Shown here piece after piece: positions 1 to 11,984 of a stretch of 64,000 bases of DNA; position 1 is the first letter of the stretch, and every line of letters starts with the position of its first letter. The stretch is from NCBI RefSeq assembly GCF_024139115.2, contig NC_085141.1, positions 392,880,632 through 392,944,631 of the forward strand, read 5' to 3'. This stretch comes from Armigeres subalbatus. Its lineage: Eukaryota > Arthropoda > Insecta > Diptera > Culicidae. Position numbers and translations under genes: made by a program. Below the pieces are notes generated by a model, which did no database searches, was not told the DNA's origin, and saw nothing but the letters and a program-made list of their open reading frames with translations.

Positions 1-2007
1 GATTCTGCTCGAATCCTGAACAGGATTCTGCTCGAATCCTGAACAGGATTCTGCTCGAATCCTGAACAGGATTCTGCTCGAATCCTGAACAGGATTCTGC
101 TCGAATCCTGAACAGGATTCTGCTCGAATCCTGAACAGGATTCTGCTCGAATCCTGAACAGGATTCTGCTCGAATCCTGAACAGGATTCTGCTCGAATCC
201 TGAACAGGATTCTGCTCGAATCCTGAACAGGATTCTGCTCGAATCCTGAACAGGATTCTGCTCGAATCCTGAACAGGATTCTGCTCGAATCCTGAACAGG
301 ATTCTGCTCGAATCCTGAACAGGATTCTGCTCGAATCCTGAACAGGATTCTGCTCGAATCCTGAACAGGATTCTGCTCGAATCCTGAACAGGATTCTGCT
401 CGAATCCTGAACAGGATTCTGCTCGAATCCTGAACAGGATTCTGCTCGAATCCTGAACAGGATTCTGCTCGAATCCTGAACAGGATTCTGCTCGAATCCT
501 GAACAGGATTCTGCTCGAATCCTGAACAGGATTCTGCTCGAATCCTGAACAGGATTCTGTTCGAATCCTGAACAGGATTCTGTTCGAATCCTGAACAGGA
601 TTCTGCTCGAATCCTGAACAGGATTCTGTTCGAATCCTGAACAGGATTCTGTTCGAATCCTGAACAGGATTCTGTTCGAATCCTGAACAGGATTCTGTTC
701 GAATCCTGAACAGGATTCTGTTCGAATCTGTTCGAATCCTGAACAGGATTCTGTTCGAATCCTGAACAGGATTCTGTTCGAATCCTGAACAGGATTCTGT
801 TCGAATCCTGAACAGGATTCTGTTCGAATCCTGAACAGGATTCTGTTCGAATCCTGAACAGGATTCTGTTCGAATCCTGAACAGGATTCTGTTCGAATCC
901 TGAACAGGATTCTGTTCGAATCCTGAACAGGATTCTGTTCGAATCCTGAACAGGATTCTGTTCGAATCCTGAACAGGATTCTGTTCGAATCCTGAACAGG
1001 ATTGTGTTCGAATCCTGAACAGGATTCTGTTCGAATCCTGAACAGGATTCTGTTCGAATCCTGAACAGGATTCTGTTCGAATCCTGAACAGGATTCTGTT
1101 CGAATCCTGAACAGGATTCTGTTCGAATCCTGAACAGGATTCTGTTCGAATCCTGAACAGGATTCTGTTCGAATCCTGAATAGGATTCTGCTCGAATCCT
1201 GAACAGGATTCTGCTCGAATCCTGAACAGGATTCTGCTCGAATCCTGAACAGGATTCTGCTCGAATCCTGAACAGGATTCTGCTCGAATCCTGAACAGGA
1301 TTCTGCTCGAATCCTGAACAGGATTCTGCTCGAATCCTGAACAGGATTCTGCTCGAATCCTGAGCATGGTTCTGCTAGAATCCTGAACAGGATCATGCTC
1401 GAATCCTGAACAGGATTGTGCTCGAATCTCGAACAGAATTGTGCTCGAATCTTGAACAGGATTGTGCTCGAATCCTGAAAAGGATTGTGCTCGAATCCGG
1501 AACAGGATACTGTTCCAATTCTGAACAGGATTCTGTTCGAATTCTAAACAGGATTCTGCTCGAATCCCGGAAAAGATTCGGCTCGAATCCTGAACAGGAT
1601 TCTGCTTGAATCCTGAACAGGATTCTGCTCGAGTCCTGAATAGGATTCTGCTCGAATCCTAAACAGTTCTGTTCGAGTCCTGAACAGGATTCTGCTCGAA
1701 TCCAGAACAGGATTGTGCTTGAATCCAGAACAGTATTGTACTCGAATCATGAACAGGATTTTGCTCGAATCCTGAACAGGATTCTGTTCGAATTCTGAAC
1801 AGGATTCTGCTCGAATCCTGAACAGGATTCTGCTCGAATCCTGAATAGGATTCTGTCAAAATCTTGAACAGGATTCTGCTCGAATCCTGAACAGGATTCT
1901 GCTCGAATCCTGAACAGGATTCTGCTCGAATCCTCAACAGGATTCTGCTCGAATCCTAAACAGGATTTTGCTCGAATCCTAAACAGGATTCTGCTCGAAT
2001 CCTGAAC
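1..2007 (+). repeat. 23-bp satellite array, forward block
   Basis: Head-to-tail copies of a 23-bp unit that reads GATTCTGCTCGAATCC followed by TGAACAG. Copies are almost identical up to about 1365 and then diverge. A C/T variant at unit position 8 sorts into blocks: C from 1 to about 558, T from about 559 to 1182 (one C copy near 607), and C again to about 1365. One unit near 720-740 carries a 10-bp internal duplication. Each copy contains the quasi-palindrome GAATCCTG-AA-CAGGATTC. Because 23 is not a multiple of 3, three units give an open 23-residue repeat on both strands, which explains the long repetitive reading frames. I do not regard them as genes. The array runs off the left edge of the window. 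Confidence 0.97.
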
Positions 2008-3066
2008 AAAATGGTTTATGCGATTCGAGCAGCAGAATCCTGTTCGTGATTCGTGCAGAATCCTGTTCAGGATTCGTGCAGAATCTTGTTCAGGATTCGT
2101 GCAGAATCTTGTTCAGGATTCGAACAGCATCTGGTTCCGGATTCGAACAGAATCCCGTTCCGGATTCGAACAGAATCCTGTTCCGGATTCTAACAGAATC
2201 CTGTTCAGGATTCGAATAGAAGATTCGGTCTAAGTCGTGTCCATTATTCGAACATTATGCCATTCAGGATCCGAACAGGATCCAGTATTCTAACAAAATC
2301 GTGTCTAGGATTCGAACAGAATCCTGTTTGGGATTCGATCAGAGTCCTGTTAAGGATTCGATCAGATTCCTGTTCAGGATACGAATAGAGTGCTGTCTAG
2401 AATTCGAACAGAATCCTTGATGGTATTCGAACAAAATCCTTTATGCGATTCGAGCAGCAGAATCCTGTTCAGGATTCGAGGAGAATCCTCTTCAGGATTT
2501 GAGCAGAATCCTGTTCAGGATTCGAGCAGAATCATGTTCAGGATTCGAGAAGTATCCTGTTCAGGATTCGAGCAGTATACTGTTCAGGAATCGAACAGAA
2601 TCCTGCTCAGGATTCGTGTAGAATTCTGTTCAGGATTCGTGTAGAATCCTGTTCAGGATTCGTGTAGAATCCTGTTCCGGATTCGAACAGAAGCCTGTTC
2701 CGGATTCGAATAGAATCCTGTTCCGGATTCGAACAGAATCCTGTTCCGGATTCGAACAGAATCCTGTTCCGGATTCGAACAGAATCCTGTTCTGGATTCG
2801 AACACAATCCTGTTCCGGATTCGAACAGAATCCTGTTCCGGATTCAAACAGAATCCCGTTCCGGATTCGAACAGAATCTTGTTCCGGATTCAAACAGAAT
2901 CCTGTTCCGGATTCGAACAGAATCCTATTCCGTATTCGAACAAAAGCCTGTTCCGGATTCGAACAGAATCCTGCTCCGGATTCGAACAGAATCCTGTTTC
3001 GGATTCGAACAGTATCCGGTTCCGAATTTGAGCAGAATCCTTTTGCGGATTGGAATATAATCCTGT
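2008..3066 (-). repeat. 23-bp satellite array, inverted block
   Basis: The same satellite in the opposite orientation, with units reading like CTGTTCCGGATTCGAACAG. The switch occurs around 2005-2020, in the non-repeat-like sequence ACAAAATGGTTTATGCG. Copies between about 2660 and 3010 share a CCGG variant and are more uniform than their neighbours, so this block was homogenised separately. It ends near 3066, where GAACCTGAACAGG returns to forward orientation. Confidence 0.93.
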
Positions 3067-4655
3067 TCCGAACCTGAACAGGATTCTGCTCGAATCCTGA
3101 ACAGGATTCTGCTCGAATCCTGAACAGGATTCTGCTCGAATCCTGAACAGGATTCTGCTCGATTCCTGAACAGGATTCTGCTCGAATCCTGAACAAGATT
3201 CTGCTCAAATCCTGAACAGAATTCTACTCAAATCCAGAACAGGATTCTGCTCGAATCCGAAACAGGATCATGTTCGAATCCGGAACAGGATTGTGTTCGA
3301 ATCATGAACAGGAATCTGATCGAATCCTTAACAGGATTCTGTTCGAATCCTAGACACGATTTTGATAGAATTCTGGATAGGATTCTGTTCGGATCCTGGA
3401 TGGCATAATGTTCGAATAATGGACACGACTCAGACCGAATCTTCTGTTCGAATCCTGAACAGGATTCTGTTCGAATCATGAACAGGATTCTGTTCGAATC
3501 CTGAATAGGATTCTGTTCGAATCCTGAACAGGATTCTGTTGGAATCCTGAACAGGATTCTGTTCAAACCCTGAACAGGATTCTATTCGAATCATAAACAG
3601 GTTTCTGTTCGAATTCTGAACAGGATTCTGTTCGAATCCTGAACAGGATTATGTTCGAATTCTGAACAGGATTCTGTTCGAATCCGGAACAGGATTCTGT
3701 TCGAATCCGGAACAGGATTCTGTTCGAACAGATTTCTGTTAGAATCCGGAACAGAGTTCTGTTCGAATTCTGAACAGGATGCTGTTCGAATCCGAAACAG
3801 GATTTTGCTCGAATCCTGAACAGGATTCTGCTCGATTCCTGAACAGGATTCTGCTCGAAACCTGAACAGGATTTTGCTCGAATCCTGAACAGGATTCTGC
3901 TCGAATCCTGAACAGGATTCTGCTCGAGTCCTGTACAGGATTCTGCTCGAATCCTGAACATGATTCTGGTCGAATCCTGAACAAGATTCTGTTCGAATCC
4001 TGAACAAGATTCTGTTCGAATCCTGAACAAGATTCTGCTCGAATCCTGAACATGCTTCTGGTCTAATCCTGAACAGGATTCTGCTCGAATCCTGAACAGG
4101 ATTCTGCTGGAATCCTAACCAGGATTCTGCTCGAATCCTGTACATGATTCTGCTCGAATCCTGAACAGTTTTTCTCTCGAATCCTGAACAGGATTCTGCT
4201 CGAATCCTGAACAGGATTCTGCTCAAATCTTGAACAAAATTCTGTTCGAATACTGAACAAGATTCTGTTTGAATCCTGAACAGGATTCTGTTCGAATCCT
4301 AACCAGGATTCTGCTCGAATCCTGTACTGGATTCTGCTGGAATCCTGAACAGGATTTTATTCGAACACTGAACAGGATTCTGCTCGAATCCTGAACAGGA
4401 TTCTGCTCAAATCCTGAACAGGATTCTGCTCAAATCTTGAACAGGATTCTGTTCGAATCCTGAACAAGATTCTGCTCGAATCCTGAACAAGATTCTGTTC
4501 GAATCCTGAGCAAGATTCTGTTCGAATCCTGAACAGGATTCTGTTTGAATCCTGAACAGGATTCTGTTCGAATCATGAACAGGATTCTGCTCGAATCATG
4601 AACAGGATTCTGCTCGAATCCTGAACAGGATCCTGCTCGAATCATGATTAATCTG
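3067..4655 (+). repeat. 23-bp satellite array, second forward block
   Basis: Forward-orientation copies again, more diverged than the first block. Both C and T forms of unit position 8 occur, and there are many substitutions and small indels. Open frames on the minus strand in this stretch are translations of the repeat and not genes. Confidence 0.93.
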
Positions 4656-4965
4656 AATCCTGAATAGGCTAGGGTTTGAATCCTGGATAGGATTTAGTCC
4701 GAATCTTGGAAAGGAGTCAGTCCGAGTTATTATCAGGGTTCTTAACAAAATTCTTGAGAGAGTTCATTCCATATCCTGGACAGGATTTAATACGAATTCT
4801 AGGGAGAAATCAGTCCGAATCCTGAACAGGATTTCTTTCGAACCTTGGACAGAATTCAGTTCGAATCTGGGATAGATAGATAGAATTCGAAATCTTGAAT
4901 AGGATTCCGTCTGAATCTAGGATCAAATTATAAGGATTTGGGTGAGCATTATATTATGATTCTGA
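4656..4965 (+). repeat. decayed edge of the 23-bp satellite
   Basis: Fragments such as GAATCCTGGATAGGATT and GAATCCTGAACAGGATT persist at irregular spacing and then fade out by about 4965. This is the mutated outer edge expected of a satellite array. Confidence 0.75.
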
Positions 4966-7819
4966 ATTCTGTACAAGAAAATTTTGGAGGAGGAAGTGAA
5001 ATACTTAGGTTACGAGGGAGCAACATTTGATAATCGTGGATAACGCATTCGCATCCCATAGAAAAATGATGCGAATATATTTTTTCCAGAACTATCATTC
5101 AGAATAATGTTTATCTACGAATTACATAAAATAAGAAGATAAATGATTTATCACATAATGTTGCGATTGTAAGCCAAAAAAAACTTTGAAAAACAAAAAG
5201 GTTGTGAAGTAATTGCAGAATTTATGAGCCTGGTGGCGAGCCTTCAATTCGGATGATGAAGGATGAAAGCCATAAAGTTTGTGAAACGTTTGACGATAAT
5301 TATTTCCTTTTTGAGAAGGACTGAAATAAAAATTATGGTTCCGTCCCGTTCTTTACTTGAGCTTTTACCTTACCAAAAAAAAACCGACACCACCGGAGAA
5401 TAAAAAATTATTTTCTTGGCACGTGGGCTCGGGCTTCTCATTCCCTTTCAAGAAGGTTAACTTCAGGAAGAAGGAGGCTTCAAATAAGCTTCCCACTCGA
5501 ATGCGCTGCTTCCCATTAAGTCAGTGTTTGCTTTTCTCGTACGCCAAGCTGTACAGAATGGATTTTTGTTCTTTTTGATAGAAGGTTGAAATAATGGTGC
5601 TATTTTTTCCCTTGCCCTGGCAGTGGGGGTTTTCTAAACCTATTGAAATCATGAAATATTATCCTAACCTTCAGTTTTACTCCCGTACGAGACAGTTACC
5701 ATCACCGCAAGATGGATTAACCTGAGGTTTTCAGCGAGTCTTCGCTTTGGAGAAAACTTTTCTCATCTTGCCACGGCATTCCAAGTGGCCCGCAAGCAAA
5801 TGAGAATACCTTTAGTGGGATGCCTCGACGAAGAGCACTACCGACAAGCTAGCGCCATTTAGAGCAGCGTTGGGGTCTAAAATTCAACTTTCATCCATCA
5901 TCTATAGACCAGCTTTTTATCGAGGTGATGTGCACAACCGTGGTTTTATATTGGAATGGAGAATTTTCATAAATCATAATTTCTCCTTCTACGAAGACAG
6001 CATTACGGCTTGAGGGTTTTCCTTTTTCTCGATGAAAAGTCTTCATTCTTCTTTTTTCTTGTGGAGAAAGGGATAACCTACTTTCATCCTTCGGTACTAC
6101 TCGTATTTACTTTTCTCGAAGTGAAACACTTCAAAATTACGCTGCTTCCTTGGTCTTGCACTCTACTGCTGTCGATCTTGATCACGAAACCGGTCACCGT
6201 AATTTTAAAAACTGTTTAATGAAGAACGTTGGTTAGAAGAGATTTGCAAACACGACAATGTTACGTGAATAATATCTGGTGGAGCTCACATAGAGTAAGG
6301 GCAGGTATTTGCAACAGGGGTACCGATTCCAGCATTGGAATGCCGCCTTAGTTTCTTCAATGCAATAAGGAATTGACTTCAATCACCTGATGTGCCCAAC
6401 TAATTAAAAATAACTTATTCTATCGTGTAGTCACATCAACACACCAGGCAGTGGCATTTAAAACCCACTTTCCTCTTTGAAACCTTTTGTTCATTTTTTT
6501 GTCTTTTCTAAAGTGTAATCTTTTCTAACCGATTTCAAAATTCTGCATGCTTTTTCTACAATACCTGTATCTACCGATTTTGCATAACCCAAGTTTTAGC
6601 CACATTTTGGTAGGCTCTTAAACATTATGTTAAGAATCAACCGACGAACAATGGCTGTCTAGTTTCGAACTTAAGAAGTTATCGGCAATTGAATGAATCG
6701 ATTTTCATCGAAAATTTGACGATTTTTTTACGCTATGTCATAAAATCGACAGTTTTACTCGGCATTTAATAATATCATATTCTGCCGCTCTAGCTCCTAT
6801 GCAACTAGCACTATATTTTACCACCCATCGCGTAGGTACCCCGGAAAAAATCTCTCTTGAAAAATTCCAAATCGCTGAAATTCTCGAACCGAACGGTGGA
6901 TGGAAGCAAATCGAAAATATGAGCTGGGGAAAAAAGTTTGACGATTCAATTAGCATTTTTATCGTTCGTCCCTGTTGCGATCGTCATCGTTTACCTCTAC
7001 GTCGTCGTCGTTGTCGCTCCGGATCAGGGTACGGTTCTTTCTCGCCGAGTTTATTTCCCCGGGCTGGCAGGGCGCAATAGTGAAGTTCATGAGTTATTCC
7101 TCCACGGAAGGCATCGGCGACGAGTGGAACTTTTTTTTCCGAGCTCCATGAGGGGGTTTTAGCCTGAGGCCAATTATTGACCGCTTGGGATCCGCATTAT
7201 GTACGCGCCGAATAAATGAATACTAAGCAATCGTTTGCAGCGTACGAGGCCAGCCGAAAAGTATAAGACGGATTGTTTAGGGAAAGTTTCCACAGGGGAA
7301 CGATTATGGGGCAGGTGAGAATTCGCTCACCTTTTAACGATGCATAGTAATTGAATGCTGAAAAATATGGTAAGGAGAGACACTGTTTGTGGCAATTTAT
7401 TTTCTCATTTAGGAAATCCGAGGTCCGTTGATCTCACGGTAATCCCGAGAACATTAACTTACCTTACCCCTGTTTAACGATTTATTACCAATATACGGGA
7501 TTGGGATTAAACTTGAATAATTCATGAATTTGAGTACTTTATTGTACTTAGAAGAAAATTGCGTCAAATAAATTTAAGCTGGAGAAAAGAAGTTTTCGAA
7601 GCAGTCATCTTGTGGCCCACAGCTAAGAATTAAAATTTTTGCCATCCATTTTTGCAGCGTCCTTCTTAGATCACCTTCCCAATCACAGCAATAAATCCGG
7701 AATCAGAATCTAGAGACTAGACGCTAACGTCACGCACTGGATGATTTGAGACTCTATGCATGCGAATAAATTGTTGTAGCGTCTCCCTCCAACAAGTGAA
7801 ATTCTATTTCTAACTTCAC
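4966..7819. other. unassigned DNA, no gene recognised
   Basis: Mixed-composition sequence without tandem repeats. Short open frames occur (for example 5357-5578, 6010-6219 and 6799-7080), but none has recognisable domains, a consistent exon structure or amino-acid composition typical of a conserved protein. It could hold single-copy intergenic DNA or a very old element. Confidence 0.5.
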
Positions 7820-8135
7820 ATCACCAATCGAATCTTCTTCTTCTTATTGGCATAACATCCCCACACTGGGAAATTGCCGCCTCACACCTTAGTGTTCATT
7901 AAGCAATTCCACAGTTATTAACTGCGAGGTTTCTAAGCCAAGTTACCATTTTTGCATTCGTATATCATGAGGATAACACGATGATACTTTTATGCCCAGG
8001 GAAGTCGAGACAATTTCCAATCCGAAAATTGCCTAGACCGGAACCGGGAATCGAACCCAGCCACCCTCAGCATGGTCTTGCTTTGTAGCCGCGCATCTTA
8101 CCGCACGGCTGAGGAGGTCCCCAATCACTAATCGA
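7820..8135 (-). mobile_element. tRNA-derived SINE (Feilai type), copy 1
   Basis: The SINE body is 7834-8121 on the minus strand. Read in that sense it starts in a tRNA-like head containing TAGCCGTGCGG (A-box region) and GGTTCGATTCCCGG (pol III B box). It continues through the conserved middle containing GGGCATAAAAGT and ends in a (GAA)n-like tail. The flanks ATCACCAATCGA at 7820-7831 and ATCACTAATCGA at 8124-8135 form a 12-bp target-site duplication with one mismatch. It sits directly beside the AT-rich 3' tail of the LINE at 8136. Confidence 0.9.
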
Positions 8136-8152
8136 TTATTATTATTATTTAT

Positions 8153-8860
8153 TCAGACTAAGGCCGAAGTGGCCTGTGCGGTATATAAGAGTCTTCTCCA
8201 TTCGGCTCGGTCCATGGCTACACGTCGCCAACCACGCAGTCTACGGAGGGTCCGCAAGTCTTTCACCTGATCGATCCACCTTGCCCGCGGCGCACCTCGC
8301 CTTCTTGTGCCCGTCGGATCGTTGTCGAGAACCATTTTCACCGGGTTACTGTCCGACATTCTGGCTACGTGCCCGGCCCACCGCAGTCGTCCGATTTTCG
8401 CGGTGTGAACGATGGATGGTTCTCCCAACAGCTGATGCAACTCGTGGTTCATTCGCCTCCTCCACGTACCGTCCGACATCTGCACCCCACCATAGATGGT
8501 ACGCAGCACTTTCCTTTCGAAAACTCCAAGTGCGCGTTGGTCCTCCACGAGCATCGTCCAGGTCTCGTGTCCGTAGAGGACTACCGGTCTAATGAGCGTT
8601 TTGTAGATTGTCAGTTTGGTACGGCGGCGAACTCTATTCGATCGGAGCGTCTTGCAGAATCCAAAGTACGTACGATTTCCAGCCACTATGCGTCTCCGAA
8701 TTTCTCTGCTGGTGTCATTTTCGGCAGTCACCAGTGAGCCCAAGTACACAAATTCGTCTCTTGAACCTCTTCCTATCATGTACTTTGTCTTCGACGTGTT
8801 GATGACTAGTCCGATCCGTTTAGCTTCCCTCTTCAGTCTGATATAGGCTTCCTCCATCTT
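8153..8860 (-). pseudogene. LINE reverse transcriptase, C-terminal part
   Basis: This open segment carries the post-catalytic RT region and the C-terminal domain. Visible motifs are INTSKTKYM (thumb side), FVYLGSLVT, TLIRPVVLYGHETW and RLRWAGHVARM, ending in DRAEWRRLLYTA. These motifs are typical of the 3' part of insect LINE open reading frames. The segment is separated from the catalytic FADD box by the MITE at 8861-9019, and would be in frame with it without that insertion. The stop codon lies next to the element's 3' tail. Confidence 0.88.
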
Positions 8861-9019
8861 CCCAGCCAACACAAAGTCGCATATGCTAGCGAATAAGTAT
8901 ATGTACATGGTGGAGGCGATATAGGCGCATGCCTCCATTTGACTGCATGCAAAATGTGCCTATATGGCCTCAACTTTATACACTTATTCGCTATGATATA
9001 CGATCTGGTGTTTGCTGGG
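8861..9019. mobile_element. foldback MITE inserted in the LINE RT
   Basis: A 159-bp element that is an inverted repeat along almost its whole length. Its ends read CCCAGCCAACACAAAGTCG on the left and, reverse-complemented from the right, CCCAGCAAACACCAGATCG. It is flanked by TT on both sides on the plus strand. Removing the element together with one copy of the TT returns the interrupted LINE frame exactly, which supports the boundaries and a 2-bp target duplication. It encodes nothing. Confidence 0.85.
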
Positions 9020-9985
9020 TTCTCAAAGTTGAGTGCCATAATATCTGTGTCGTCGGCGAAGCCAAATAGCTGGACGGACTTATTGAAAATTGTGCCACTC
9101 GTGTTAATCCCTGCTCTTCGTATTACCCCTTCCAAAACGATGTTGAATAGCAGACACGAAAGACCATCACCTTGCCGTAACCCTCTGCGGGTTTCGAAGG
9201 GACTCGAGAATGCCCCTGAAACTCGAACTACGCACATCACCCGATCCATCGTCGCTTTGATCAACCGTGTCAGTTTATCCGGAAAACCGTTTTCGTGCAT
9301 TAGCTGCCATAGCTGGTCCCGATCGATTGTATCATATGCGCCTTTGAAGTCGATGAATAGATGATGCGTGGGCACGTTGTATTCGCGGCATTTTTGCAGT
9401 ACTTGGCGAATGGCGAACACTTGATCCGTGGTGGAGCGTTCGCCCATAAAACCCGCCTGATACTGCCCCACGAACTCGCTTGCAGTTGGTGCTAGTCGAC
9501 GGCATAAAATTTGGGAGAGTACCTTGTAGGCGGCGTTCAGCAATGTGATTGCGCGGTAGTTGCTACAATCTAGCTTATCGCCCTTTTTGTAGATGGGACA
9601 CGACACCTTCCATCCACTCCTGCGGCAAAACTTCCTCCTCCCAAATCTTGGTAATGACCCAATGCAGCGCTCTAGCCAGTGCCTCACCACCGTGTTTAAA
9701 TAGCTCTCCTGGTAGTTGGTCAACCCCAGGGGCTTTGTTGTTCTTCAGCCGGCCAATCTCCTCCTAGATTTCCTGGAGATCTGGAGCCGGTAAAATTATG
9801 TCCTGCGCGCGTTCTCCCAGGTCCATCACCATACCGCCATCTTCGTCTGCCACATCGCCATTCAGGTGTTCTTCGTAGTGCTGCCGCCACCTTTGGATCA
9901 CCTCACGCTCGTTCGTAAGAAGGTTCCCGTTTATGTCCTTGCACATATCAGGTTGTGGAACGTGGCCCTTACGTGAACGGTTCAA
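9020..9985 (-). pseudogene. LINE reverse transcriptase, catalytic part
   Basis: Contains the RT core in order: CPIYKKGDKLDCSNYR, AGFMGERSTTDQVF, HHLFIDFKGAYDTIDR, GLRQGDGLSCLLFN and the catalytic box LFGFADDTDIM. The aspartates of the FADD box and of FIDFKGAYD are intact. The frame is broken upstream by a stop near 9765 (after DLQEI) and by a frameshift near 9600-9720, and downstream by the MITE at 8861-9019. The fragment at 9764-9985 is the pre-RT region (NLLTNEREVIQRWRQHYEEHL), which recurs in the second LINE of this window. The element is dead, but its damage is light. Confidence 0.9.
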
Positions 9986-10227
9986 CTTCTCATAGAACTT
10001 TCGTGTGTTATTAGCGCGGTACAGTTGCTCCTTTTCTTCACGGTATCGATCTTCCTGCTGGCGCTTTTCCTCCGGAAAATCGAGTCTTGTCTGTTCCTCG
10101 CCTGTTTATATCGTGCCTCGTTCGCCCTCTTGCGGTGTTGCAGCAATCTCGCCCATGCTGCATTCTTCTCTTCCACTAACTGCTCACATTCGCCGTCATA
10201 CCAGTCGTTTCTATGATCCGGGGGCAC
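9982..10227 (-). pseudogene. LINE inter-domain linker fragment
   Basis: A basic, alanine-rich segment (WYDGECEQLVEEKNAAW, then a run rich in Arg, Lys, Asn and Ala). It matches in position and style the region between endonuclease and RT in the second LINE at 42213-42689 (WFDVECQRVTDEKNVA). It is shifted out of frame from both neighbours, so the ORF has at least two frameshifts around it. Confidence 0.75.
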
Positions 10228-11234
10228 CGTGTCAAGTGCAGCGGTTGCTGTGCTACCAATGGCGGATCGAGTGCCACTTCCAGCTGCTGCGCGTATTTTT
10301 GGGCTAGTCTACCGTCTTGTAGCCGCCCAATGTTAAGCCGCGGCGTCCGACTTCGACGCGTGTTGTACACCGTCGAGAGTTTTGAGCGCAGGCATACTGC
10401 AACGAGGTAGTGGTCGGATTCAATATTCGCACTGCGGTAAGTGCGGACGTTCGTGATGTCGGAGAAGAATTTACCGTCGATTAGAACGTGGTCGATTTGG
10501 TTTTCCGTTTCTTGATTAGGTGATCTCCATGTGGCCTTGTGGATATTTTTGCGGGGAAAGAAGGTGCTTCGGACTACCATTCTGCGGGAGGCTGCGAAGT
10601 TTATGCATCGTTGGCCGTTGTCATTCGATACGGTGTGCAGACTATCCGGTACGATGACCGGTCTATACATTTCCTCCCTTCCTACCTGTGCGTTCATGTC
10701 ACCGATGACGATTTTGACGTCCCACAGTGGGCATCCATCGTATGTCTGCTCCAGCTGTGCATAGAACGCTTCTTTCTCGTCTTCGGGTCTCCCTTCGTGT
10801 GGGCAGTGCACGTTGATGATGCTATAGTTGAAGAAACGGCCTTTAATCCTCAGCTTGCACATCCTTGCGTTGATTGGCTGCCACCCAATCACGCGTTGGC
10901 GCATCTTACCCAGCACTATGAAGCCGGTTCCCAGCTCGTTGGTGGTGCCACAGCTTTGGTAGAAGGTAGCCGCTCGATGCCCGCTTTTCCACACTTTCTG
11001 TCCCGTCCAACAAATCTCCTGCAGCGCCACGACGTCGAAGTTGCGGGGATGTAATTCATCATGGATCATCCTGTCGCAACCTGCGAAACCTAGCGACTTG
11101 CAATTCCAAGTTCCAAGCTTCCAATCGTGATCCTGTATTCGTCGCCTAGGTCTTTGCCGAGTATATAGAGTCGCATTATCTCTTATATTGTTCGTAAGGA
11201 TTGATTTTCCAGGCGGCTTATTGGACCTGCGCAA
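10176..11234 (-). pseudogene. LINE APE-type endonuclease domain
   Basis: An open frame of 352 codons whose first part (KLGTWNCKSLGF, VVALQEICWTG, TGFIVLGKM, YSIINVHCPHEG, KIVIGDMNAQVG) shows the ordered motifs of the exonuclease-endonuclease-phosphatase fold used by LINEs to nick target DNA. The end carries the expected QIDHVLIDG and SANIESDHYLV, including the catalytic SDH. By motif content this domain is complete. The C-terminal stretch leads toward the linker and then runs out of frame. Confidence 0.9.
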
Positions 11235-11790
11235 ACCTCCTGTCTCGTCGGAGGGCCGTCGTGTCAGGGCTGTTTAGCGTCCCACCTAACACCAGGACTT
11301 GGGCTTGTGCGCTTTGAGCGGCACACGGTCGCTTTGGTGAGCCCTTCTTGCGGATACACGCAGCTTTTCATAGGAATTTAACAGGGCCCACTGTCAAACC
11401 CCACCACATCCTAGGCAAGCCCCATAACTCGCAGATGGCCTGGGGAGGGATCGTCAAGCCCTTGGACATAGTCCCTGCTGCCCACGATCGATTATAAATT
11501 ACAAATAGTGCACTGTGCTGTGAACGAACAAAAAGTGGGGTCACCGAGCCGACGCCAATGGCATCGGCCGCCGAAGGGGCTGGGCCTCGGTCTCCATTGC
11601 TATAGGATACTGACAAGCTGAGGTCTGGTTTTCGTGACCAATCGGCACAGCGACTGGAACGAAGCACCGAACAAGCAAATATCATGGCACCGAAAACCTG
11701 CGAACCTGCGAAATAGGCAACGAAAAAGGTGGCAGCAAAACTGTCTGCAACGGGCAGCAACATCAAGGCTCAGATAATATCGTCAAAGGC
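11235..11790 (-). other. 5' region of the LINE
   Basis: GC-rich sequence upstream of the endonuclease. It is continuous in character with the LINE and is followed immediately by the unrelated array at 11796. An open frame at 11368-11766 has no recognised domain and is probably untranslated leader. I cannot fix the exact 5' end because no target duplication is visible. Confidence 0.6.
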
Positions 11791-11795
11791 AACAA

Positions 11796-11905
11796 GGGTC
11801 TGGGTCATTTGGCATAACGCCATTTGGCAAAAGGTCATTTGGCATAAAGGCCATTTGGCATAATGGTCATTTGGCATAACGGAAATTTGGCATAATTTCG
11901 AACTG
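11796..11905 (+). repeat. terminal array of TTTGGCATAA words
   Basis: Begins GGGTCTGGGTC and continues as six copies of ATTTGGCATAA separated by spacers in the order CGCC, GGTC, AGGCC, TGGTC, CGGAA, ending in TTT. The same ordered spacers occur in both ends of the element at 30783-32496, so this is one terminus of the same element type. The matching far end is not present; the element is truncated or rearranged downstream. Confidence 0.85.
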
Positions 11906-11984
11906 TGAAAGCGAAATGGATATTTCATGTAATGTAATAACAAAAACGGCAGAATTACTTCCGAGAGAGGGATCACATCCATCA

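Larger units (their letters stand above)
8136..11790 (-). mobile_element. non-LTR retrotransposon (LINE, RTE-like), inactivated
   Basis: A minus-strand LINE of about 3.6 kb. In transcription order it has a GC-rich 5' region, an APE-type endonuclease, a linker, a reverse transcriptase with a FADD catalytic box, a conserved C-terminal domain and an AT-rich tail of short TTA/ATT repeats (about 8136-8160 on the plus strand). The tail type and the endonuclease style (GTWNCKSL near its start) fit RTE-like elements such as those known from Aedes, but I assign the clade only tentatively. Stop codons, frameshifts and a MITE insertion make it non-functional. Its 5' end lies just before the terminal-array element at 11796. 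Confidence 0.88.

Noticed and set aside
1418..4645. Long open frames with a 23-residue repeat on both strands
   Set aside because: They follow from a 23-bp unit that lacks stops; both strands are open because the unit is quasi-palindromic. No start context, no non-repeat domain.
11796..11905. CRISPR array made of regular short repeats
   Set aside because: Repeats are 11 bp with 4-5-bp spacers that recur in fixed order in other elements; eukaryotic context with no cas genes.
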